This document shows, piece after piece, positions 56,677 through 64,000 of a DNA stretch of 64,000 nucleotides. Below the pieces are notes generated by a model that searched no databases, had not been told where the DNA came from, and worked only from the letters and a program-made list of their open reading frames with translations. The DNA lies in contig JAHLEZ010000019.1 in NCBI GenBank assembly GCA_020726505.1, positions 248,001-312,000 of the forward strand, in the 5' to 3' direction. The stretch's first letter is position 1. Every line of letters begins with the position of its first letter. Source of the stretch: Leptodontidium sp. MPI-SDFR-AT-0119 (taxonomy: Eukaryota; Ascomycota; Leotiomycetes; Helotiales; Leptodontidiaceae). The translations under genes and the position numbers were made by a program.

Positions 56677-57951
56677 GAGTCGGTAGCATGATGGAACATT
56701 TTTGGGAAAACTAGCAGATGAGGGAATTGATTCGAGATGATTTTTGGTAGATTTTCCCATGAGGGAGGCCACAGGGGCAAGTTTTTGCTGGGTATTATTT
56801 GGAGCAGGGGTATATTTTTCACAGGCAATAACTCAGACCTTCATCCAGATTTCCGAAGTCAATAAAATTTTAATAGCGAAAATATAAAAACGTACCTACC
56901 TTGATGATACGTGTCCCTATGATCTATGACTATTTTCATTCAGATGTGAAACCCAGTGCTGCAAGCCAGTTTTTTACAGGGTTAACTGCAACCATTCTAC
57001 CTCCCTGGTAGCAACTGTGTCCAATTTTCGTTCAAGTATATAATTACTGAAAAGAATCACAACATAAGAAATAGACTGACCCTTGTGGAGCATGAGAAAA
57101 TATCCATTGATACACAATATCTACTTAATATTGCTCCTCGCTTCGCTAAACGTACCCCGCTTTTTGTCAACATTGGAGTGAAGCGAATCCAAATCTCCTC
57201 CGCAAGCTGCCACCACCTCAAACCCGAAAGTCATATATTTTTCAGAACAGAATTGGCTGGTCGTGCGCCGAACTCAGCCGATGAAGAAAGACGGGATATT
57301 GTCTCCACGATTTCACCTAAGCACGCGTATCATGACCATCGTGGAGCTGTAAAACGCCCCCATTTTTGTGCTCAAATTAATCACTCCTTTTATAGTAATC
57401 ACGTTTAGCATGCATTACATCTGCAGCTTCAGAGAATCCTGAGCAGGTTACGAGCTAATTTTCGGTTCCGGGCTGAAAACATTTGAATTTCGCATCGGCC
57501 CTCATGCATGAACCCCGGTATATTAACTTTCTTTTGACCATGCAATACACCGAAACAAGGTAAGTCTTGTGACAGCTATCACTTGACCCCATGGACCCTT
57601 AAATGACGACAACTTCTACATGTCGCGGGCCGCGAGGTTGGCGCGGTGTTTATCCAGCGTAGTAAAACTCGGCTAAGGCTTGGCAAGAACATACACAATA
57701 AACCTGCTCAATATTGCTCACACCCGAGGCAGCAGCTTGACTCCTTAGCAACTTTGGTCCGGCACTAAGGGCAACAGCCATTTGAATCATTGACCTGTCA
57801 AGATCGATTTCGAGATGAATGTGCCAGATTTTTTGCTTTAGAGAATTCGGTATAAAAAGACGAAGACTTTTGGTGGTAGATCCTCCCTGACAGACGACAA
57901 GCCGAATACATCTAAACTCAACTCTGCACAACAAAGCAAGACATCTTCAGC
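56677..57951. other. Intergenic, nothing recognised
   Basis: 1.3 kb containing the methyltransferase promoter. An ORF at 57085-57408 has no signature. Confidence 0.5.
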
Positions 57952-58737
57952 ATGGCAATCGCAGATACGAAAGAATTAGCGACAGGCTACACGGCTGTCA
58001 ACAACACCCAGTTCAACGCTGGACTATTCCTCATCGAAAGACTCGGAAGTGTCACAGGCAACCAAATTCTCGATGTCGGCTGCGGAACAGGGAACCTGAC
58101 AGCCCATTTACGAAAACTCGTCGGTGATGCTGGGAGTGTGGTTGGCGTCGATCCGAGCACAGAACGCATCGCCATCGCTCAAGAATTCTCGAGTTCGAAT
58201 CTATCATTCGAAGTTGGACGAGCAGAGGACTTGTCGCGTTTTCAAGCAGGAAGCTTCGATGTCGTGTTTGTGAATTCGACGTTCCATTGGGTGCAAGATC
58301 AACCGAGGGCAGTTGGAGAATTTGCTCGTGTGTTGAAATCTGGGGGTCGTCTAGGGATATCGGGTGGATCTGGGGATTTCGTCGCTATTCATGAGAAAAT
58401 CAAGGAGGATGTGCTGGCGAGAGAACCGTATCGGCAATATCCTGAACAAGGAGGCCCGACTTTCATCAAGCAGCGAGATCTGGAAGGTCTTCTTGACCAG
58501 GCTGGGTTCTCGGAGAGAAAAATCGTGGTGAATACGATTGTCAAAACTGCCAAAGATGGCGCGGAAATGGTTGAATGGCTGGATACTAGTTCGTCTGGTG
58601 CGACGTATGGAGGAATTCCCTTGGACTTACGGCCAAAAGCGAGAGAGGAAATGAAGGTAGAATGGGCGAAAGTCACTACGGAAAAGGGTATACGGATGGA
58701 TATGGAGTTATTGGTTACTGTAGCTGTCAAGGCTTGA
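57952..58737 (+). CDS. Class I SAM-dependent methyltransferase
   Basis: Single exon of 261 aa. The S-adenosylmethionine fold is unmistakable: motif I ILDVGCGTGNL (residues 39-49), the acidic end of beta-2 in VVGVDPSTERI, DLSRFQAGSFDVVFVNSTFHWVQD in pieces covering motifs II/III, and 'EFARVLKSGGRLGIS' as motif post-III. The sequence 'FHWVQDQPRAVGEFARVLK' (read in two halves) is like the trans-aconitate/ubiE-related Methyltransf_11/25 group that methylates small molecules. The substrate is unknown. A short N-terminal TGYTAVNNTQFNAG motif is usual in this group. It has no intron, unlike most genes here. It lies ~400 bp upstream of an MFS exporter-type gene on the same strand, with an opine-dehydrogenase-type gene beyond. 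Confidence 0.88.
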   Translation: MAIADTKELATGYTAVNNTQFNAGLFLIERLGSVTGNQILDVGCGTGNLTAHLRKLVGDAGSVVGVDPSTERIAIAQEFSSSNLSFEVGRAEDLSRFQAGSFDVVFVNSTFHWVQDQPRAVGEFARVLKSGGRLGISGGSGDFVAIHEKIKEDVLAREPYRQYPEQGGPTFIKQRDLEGLLDQAGFSERKIVVNTIVKTAKDGAEMVEWLDTSSSGATYGGIPLDLRPKAREEMKVEWAKVTTEKGIRMDMELLVTVAVKA

Positions 58738-59141
58738 TTGTCTGGCACTGTTCTGGAGTAAATCAGAATTTCAACGAGGTCAGAAATAGTGAAAAAATTC
58801 GAAATGAGTGAGACGTGAGATGTGGGACCTTTAAATCGGCTATATGATTCTGTATATTCAGCAGCATGTGATGGGATGTCACATCTCTGTACCTTGCTCC
58901 AAGTGATGCAGACTTTTACCGAAGCTGCAACCTCGTCCGCGATTCATGCACCGTAGAGAACTGCAAATTTAGGCATCTAACAATACTCATAAAATGAACC
59001 TCATTCGCTCATGAGATTGTTACGTAATAGTTTCGGTCTAACTTGAAGTGCATTCAGATGACAGGTGTTTCCGACTTCGACTTCATCCTTGATCGTGCCT
59101 CCGTTTCACTTTTCAGCGCCTCATGTCAAGCCTCCCACAAA
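58738..59141. promoter_or_regulatory. Promoter region of the MFS transporter
   Basis: 404 bp between methyltransferase and MFS genes. No ORF supported; no specific site identified. Confidence 0.4.
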
Positions 59142-60861
59142 ATGGCGTTTCTCACCCAGTCCGATGTACCATCTCATCTTCAGTTTTCAGACATGGAAAA
59201 CACGCGAGTTAAGACCAGTGGCAACACGTGCGACGACTGTAACAAAGAGGAAGTTATTCTAGACACAAATTATTCGGACTTCTCATCGGCACCAACTCTC
59301 GAGTTCATGACTGAAGCTTTACCCGACGGTGGTGCTGAATTCATCGTCTGGTGGGAAGAACCAGAAGATGAAGATCCTACGAATCCTATGAATTGGTCGT
59401 CAACCAAGAAATGGGGAAATATCTGCACGATTTCAATGATAAGTTTCATCGTGTAAGTTCCCAAACATCCAACATCCAACTTCCATGGACCAAGATTTAA
59501 CTCTCGACAGCCCCCTCGTATCCTCAATGTTAGCACCTGGTGTCGAACAAGTCATGACAGACTTCCACACCTCATCAAAAACATTCGCCACATTCGTCGT
59601 CTCCATCTTCGTGCTCGGTTTCGCCGCCGGGTCACTCATCCTCCCACCGCTGAGTGAGCTCTACGGACGTACAATAGTCTATCACGTAACGAATGTTTTA
59701 TTCCTGGGCTTCACTATCATGTGTGCACTTGCTCAGAATGAAGGGATGTTGTTAGCTGCTCGGTTCTTGTCGGGATTTGTGGGCGTGGCTACGATCACGA
59801 TAGGTTCGGGGACTATTGCGGATATTATGCCAAGACAGAAGAGAGGGAAAGCTGTTTCTATCTGGTCTGTTGGCACGCTGCTTGGTCCGATGCTTGGGCC
59901 TGTTATTGGTGGTTATGTTGCTCAAGCTTTGGGGTGGAGGTGGATATTCTGGAGTATCTCAATTGTGGTAAGTGCAAACTCCCATTTAATTATCACGTAT
60001 ATGTTGCAATTTGCTAACCATGAGTAGATCGGTGCTGTAACGATTCTCACCTTCTTAATTTTGAGAGAAACATACCCACCCATCTTGCTCGAACGAAAAG
60101 CCGCCAGGCTCAGGAAAGAAACCAATAGTCCCAACTACAGATCAAAACTCGCTTCAAATCTCACTCCCCAAGAGCTCTTCAAGACCAGCATTTTCCGTCC
60201 TCTGAAGCTGCTGACTTGTTACCCGATCGTCACAGTCATGTGTACATACGTAGCCGTTCTCTACGGCACACTCTACCTCCTCTTCGCAACATACTCTTTC
60301 GTCTTCCGAGAAGAATACGGATACTCTACCTCGGCGACTGGTCTCGTCTTCTTAGCTGGCGGGATAGGAACATTCATCGGCCTAGCATACGTCGGGCATT
60401 TCAGCGACAAGACACTCAAGAAACGCGCGTCATCTGGAAAAACAAACATTCCCGAAGACCGCCTCCCTCTCATCACTACTATACCCGGCGCTCTCGCCTT
60501 CCCAATAGGTTTGTTCATGTATGGCTGGAGTGCCGAGAAGCATCTCCATTGGATCATTCCGCAGATTGGTACAGCTATCACGGGTTTCGGATCGATTATA
60601 ATCTTCATAAGCGTGCAAACCTATTTGATTGATGCTTTTGAGGAATATGCGGCGAGCGTTATTGGGGCTAATGCGGTGTTGAGGGGGACGGCTGGGGCAT
60701 TCATTCCGCTTGCTGGGTTGACTATTTATGATGGGCTCGGATGGGGGTGGGGGAACAGCGTCCTTGGTTTTGCTGCTCTTGTTCTTGCTCCGCTGCCTTG
60801 GGTTTTGGGGTTCTATGGTGCTAGAATACGGAGGTTGAGGATCTTTGGGGTGAAGCTATAA
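59142..60861 (+). CDS. MFS transporter, DHA1 (drug:H+ antiporter, polyamine-like) family
   Basis: Exons 59142-59452, 59511-59967 and 60028-60861 join in phase to 533 aa; introns are 58 nt (GTAAGT/CGACAG) and 60 nt (GTAAGT/AGTAG). Family landmarks are the cytosolic N-tail ending in EDPTNPMNWSSTKKW, the PLVSSMLAPG TM1, and motif A-like LSELYGRTIVY. Motif C follows as GTLLGPMLGPVIGGYVAQALGWRWIFW (in parts), with TYPPILLERKAARLRKET after TM6 and RGTAGAFIPLAG in the C-half. This is the Flu1/Tpo1/Mfs1-type pattern of fungal exporters of drugs, polyamines and secondary metabolites. About 12 TM segments. The start at 59142 has a CAAAATGGCG context; an upstream in-frame ATG at 59043 is possible. Convergent with the opine-dehydrogenase gene (stops ~300 bp apart). 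Confidence 0.92.
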
Positions 60862-61158
60862 ATCGTATCCGTGAAGGCGTGGCATAAATCCAAGCATGAA
60901 GCCTGATGGCCGCATTTTTATTTATTTATTCGGCAGCTATGGAAGTGCAAAGAAGTTATTAGGTTCCTCACGTTGACTACAGCCGCCAGCTGTTCCTAGA
61001 GGATTGAGAATGATCTCTTCTCAGAAACCTAAGATACGTAAATCGCATCACCTCCACCCGTACACAAACACCAGAAGGAAAAACAACAATATGGTACTTT
61101 CAGCAGATCCCAACTCTCAATTCCTCAAAAACTCCCACCTTAAGTACTTCACTCCACT
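60862..61158. other. Convergent intergenic spacer
   Basis: 297 bp between the stop of the MFS gene and the stop of the opine-dehydrogenase gene. No terminator-like hairpin noted. Confidence 0.4.
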
Positions 61159-62262
61159 TCACTTCCCACGCTTAACGCTAAACCTCTCAAGCAACTCCTC
61201 CCTCCCCAGCCCCTCCAAATGCAAATTCCTCAAATTCCTCCCCTCCCCCAAATAATCCACCCCCGTCGCCATACACGCCAGCCCAACAACCGCCCCAACC
61301 GCCCTCGCATCAATGCCCAACTTCCCCGCTAGCCCAAACCAACAAACCAGCAGATCCGGTACATCCTCCGAAACATTCCTATTCTCGATATCGCTGGGTG
61401 CTTTCAATTTCATATGCGGCTTCGAATTCTGCGCTAGATCGACCAGATCGGTGAAATTCGCTCCGTAGCAAAGGTTAGATGTCTCGATCACGCTGTCGAG
61501 GTTGAAACCGAATGCTGAGCCGATCTCGAGCCGGACTTTGTCGACGGCTTGGATGGCGTTGGCGACGGAGCGGGTGAGACCGTGTTTGTAGAGGAGGAAA
61601 TCGCCGTGCGTGCTCTCGATGCGGCCGGCGTTCATGAGGATCATGAGGGGGTGGAAGACGCCGTTGATGTTGGAGAGGGAGACTTCGATGACGTTGGTAC
61701 ACCATTGTAACCGCTGGGGGAATATCCTCTGGATCTTGGCTTTGAATGATGATGAATTTGTACTGAGATATGTTCTGGGGTTTCCTGGTTTGTGTAGGGC
61801 GGCGATTGAGATTGAGTTTTTCTTGCCGAACACAGTCAGTTCGCCTTCATCGCTCATTCGACATGAATAGGGCGAGATGTTCGTCTCGAGGATATGTCCG
61901 ACTTCGATCTCTGCATTGGCGATCAGAGAGAAGAGATTCCCTGGTACGGCTATGATGGTGTGGTGATGTAGAGCGAAGGGTTTGAGTTCGTGTAGGATTG
62001 TTGACTGGCCTGTAGATGGCACGGTCAGGATTAGGATCTTGGAGAACTCGACTGCTTCGTGGATGGAGAATGTGATGTGGACTAGTGTGATGCCTTTTAT
62101 GGCTCCGTGTGATTTGAGATGGCCTTTTGAGAGGACGTTGTTGGCGTGTCGTGGGTGGGTTGGGTGAGAGTATATCAGTACGTTGGTACCGCGACTGGAG
62201 AGATCGGCTGCCAGTGCGAATCCTGCTGGACCGGCGCCGAGAATGCAGACTTTGAGTTGCAT
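61159..62262 (-). CDS. NAD/octopine/nopaline (opine) dehydrogenase family protein
   Basis: Single exon of 367 aa, the usual opine dehydrogenase length. The Rossmann loop is VCILGAGPAGFALA (G9-A-G-P-A-G14). The catalytic-domain signature is NGVFHPLMILMNAGRIE with H204-P205 and N211-x-G-R-x-E216, then a helix containing D241 (IQAVDKVRLEIG) matching the His/Asp pair of the family. ETNISPYSCR and TSNLCYGANFTDLVDLAQNSKP (part) are also typical. Opine dehydrogenases reductively condense an amino-acid amine with an alpha-keto acid using NAD(P)H, in bacteria making opines or, with an aminobutyrate donor, metallophores. Fungal substrates are unclear. It is intronless. Tail-to-tail with a DHA1-type exporter and near a methyltransferase, which would fit production and export of a small opine-like compound, but this is inference from position. 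Confidence 0.88.
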   Translation of the reverse strand: MQLKVCILGAGPAGFALAADLSSRGTNVLIYSHPTHPRHANNVLSKGHLKSHGAIKGITLVHITFSIHEAVEFSKILILTVPSTGQSTILHELKPFALHHHTIIAVPGNLFSLIANAEIEVGHILETNISPYSCRMSDEGELTVFGKKNSISIAALHKPGNPRTYLSTNSSSFKAKIQRIFPQRLQWCTNVIEVSLSNINGVFHPLMILMNAGRIESTHGDFLLYKHGLTRSVANAIQAVDKVRLEIGSAFGFNLDSVIETSNLCYGANFTDLVDLAQNSKPHMKLKAPSDIENRNVSEDVPDLLVCWFGLAGKLGIDARAVGAVVGLACMATGVDYLGEGRNLRNLHLEGLGREELLERFSVKRGK

Positions 62263-63451
62263 GTTTATGACTTGAGATATACTGCAATATAGTTGCCAAA
62301 ATGGAAGAGGGTGTTGATCTCAGTGTGAGTCGTCTGGTGAGAAAGTGTATGGTTTATGAGAAGAACTTTCCACGACAAGCGAACACTTCTTCTCCGTGGC
62401 CAGAAACAGACGATCTCAAATAAGTCAAATATGCAATAAGTAGTAACTCCCGGTAAATACCCACCTGTCTCAATCACAGTACAGCACAATACACGCTCGC
62501 GAGTAACCCCGTCCCGAAAAGGTCACAGCTGTCAAGTCAACCGGCCATCAAAACACCCAGGACATCTCAAAGCTTCGGCAACACTCCCCACCAGACAAAT
62601 GCCAATCTCAAAAATCCCCCTCCCCCTCTCTCAAAAAAGCACGACCAAGCATCCATTACCCTGAGCAAGTTTTCACCCATCTGATAAAAACGATCAACAG
62701 AGACGCTTAGGCCGTACAAAACATCAACAACGCGCATATGCCAAGACAGGACTTCTACCACTTGAGCAAGTTTGCTCCCTTTTCCCGACGTCCGTCACAT
62801 CGCGCTGTTATGAACATTTTCGACATACCCCGGATGTCTATATGCATGCAAGGAAACGGAGTTCTAATGCACTCGAAATGGCTCGTAACTAAATCAGATC
62901 GTCTCCGCGCGCGGTGAGTGTGGGTGATGCAAGCTGAATGAAGACCCGTTGGGACGTGCCGAAGCGCTTCGAACTCACTTGGATCGGATCGGTGGACATG
63001 GTATACAGACTGACAAGGCAGGGTATAGTGTCTAGATCTGGTAATACTTTTACTACTTACAGGTTGCTTGTGAGTAGGTAATCATCAAGTGCCTCTATAC
63101 TAGGGAACTAGGCAGTACCAAAGCAGGTCCCAGTTCAATTCATATTCATACTCGAGTCTATGTCTTTGTCCAGTTAAGAATAATAATTCTTGCTTCCTCA
63201 AGGACGGAAGCGCGCGATATCCATCTATCTATCGATGCTTCATTCCATTTTCGTGACCACCCAGACTGCCCAAGCCCGAGCCCGCTAAAAATTGCCTATT
63301 ACCCAACAACCATCCAATAATAAGCGATACCTCCGTGATTCCAATCAAGTCCAGCACCCCAACCATGGAAGTGATACAGTACCATCCAATCCCCTCACAG
63401 ACGTAAATTTTCCACTTCTATCCATCAAGCCGCCCCGTCCTCACTTCATAA
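62263..63451. other. Intergenic, nothing recognised
   Basis: 1.2 kb with the promoter of the opine-dehydrogenase gene and the 3' flank of the right-edge gene. No supported ORF. Confidence 0.5.
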
Positions 63452-64000
63452 TCAGATGAAAACCCCACTCTGCTCACTCTCACTAACCATCCTCTTCCTC
63501 CTAGAACTCAAGAACAAGTCAACCATCTTCTTGCTCCCCATGGCCTGCGCCTCGCCCTCCGTAACGCTGACTCTAGGACCAAGAAAGCCCGCACCATCAA
63601 CACCATAGACATCCTCCTCGGCATCTCTGAATCTCTCTGTTCCAGCAGTTCCAGGACCCGCTGAACCTGGAGTGCGGTAGCGAGAGTTCGTCGATGTGCT
63701 TCCGAACTGTCTCTCTACAGCTCTATTCAGCCCACTACCAGGACTCGCAGAATTACTGGTGGAAGGTCGACCATTCCGCTTTACGAGCTTAGCTGGAGTC
63801 TCGACGCTTCTGATGCTGGCTTTTGTGCTACCAAGTGTCGTTTGGGACGGGTTTCGCTTGTGGAGGAGGTTTCTACCACTCATGCTGGATTGTTTGATAG
63901 CAGAGTTTGGAGCGCTGATAGTACGAATGGTGTTGACCGTACCGACAGAACGAAGCGAAGATTTGGACTGCATCGGGCGAATTGGAGATGGAGGCGGAAT
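63452..64000 (-). CDS. Ser/Arg-rich hypothetical protein, partial at right edge
   Basis: The frame is open from the window edge (64000) to the stop at 63452. The ATG at 63973 is preceded by in-frame Pro-rich codons, so the protein probably begins outside the window. About 180 residues are visible, low-complexity and likely disordered: many Ser/Thr with basic residues (RNLLHKRNPSQTTLGSTKAS), a Gly/Pro segment (SRYRTPGSAGPGTAGTERF), an acidic DAEEDVYGVDGAGFLGPRV, and a basic C-terminus FLSSRRKRMVSESEQ. The pattern suggests a phosphorylated cytoskeletal or signalling tail. No family recognised. Confidence 0.5.
   Translation of the reverse strand: MPPPSPIRPMQSKSSLRSVGTVNTIRTISAPNSAIKQSSMSGRNLLHKRNPSQTTLGSTKASIRSVETPAKLVKRNGRPSTSNSASPGSGLNRAVERQFGSTSTNSRYRTPGSAGPGTAGTERFRDAEEDVYGVDGAGFLGPRVSVTEGEAQAMGSKKMVDLFLSSRRKRMVSESEQSGVFI

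Noticed and set aside
1..64000. tRNA, rRNA or CRISPR arrays
   Set aside because: Scanning by eye for B-box-like GGTTCGANTCC words and regular spacer-repeat patterns found none I could support; a covariance-model search was not possible here.

Overview
The window looks like nuclear DNA of a filamentous ascomycete (Pezizomycotina; a leotiomycete-like genome is only a guess). The evidence is short introns (mostly 45-105 nt) with GTAAGT/GTATGT donors and CTAAT/CTGAC branch sites, and characteristically fungal families: Zn2Cys6 regulator, fungal rhodopsin-domain membrane protein, sedolisin, DHA1 and MCT-type MFS carriers, EMC1, and a Ty1/Copia retroelement. Most genes here are split. Exon joins were worked out by hand from frame, splice consensus and family conservation, and are given in each entry.

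Layout. 1-3.9 kb: 3' part of a Copia retrotransposon whose polyprotein frame is broken only by one UAG. 3.9-13.2 kb: a GNAT acetyltransferase, an unrecognised two-exon gene, then a tandem pair of C2H2-type paralogues, the upstream copy decayed and the downstream copy intact. 14.4-27 kb is the conserved core: an SDR, an RNA 3'-phosphate cyclase divergent from a BTB/F-box-like protein, a DUF1989 protein, a secreted/membrane Cys-rich protein, and EMC1. 29-37.3 kb: a secreted Cys-rich protein, then three genes on the minus strand (sedolisin, MCT-type transporter, Zn2Cys6 regulator) that could form a small peptide or carboxylate utilisation set. 38-53.3 kb is relic-rich: two 5'-truncated genes abut at about 39.07 kb (a raffinose-synthase-like tail and an ankyrin tail), and a MetE-like gene and an arylsulfotransferase-like gene carry in-frame stops. 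Intact genes among them are a rhodopsin-domain protein, a type-B carboxylesterase and a small membrane protein. 53.3-64 kb: an AT-rich stretch, an 11-bp minisatellite next to a long unrecognised ORF interrupted by one UAG, a SAM methyltransferase, a DHA1-type MFS carrier convergent with an opine-dehydrogenase-family enzyme, and a partial gene at the right edge.

The points most worth a second look are: the intact C2H2 protein, which carries a possible 2OG-dioxygenase-like core and has a decayed neighbour; the opine dehydrogenase/MFS/methyltransferase neighbourhood; the recurrence of long frames broken only by isolated stop codons (808, 49650, 50718, 51054, 55102); three GC-AG introns; and the rearrangement junction at 39.07 kb. 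No CRISPR array, rRNA or convincing tRNA was seen.
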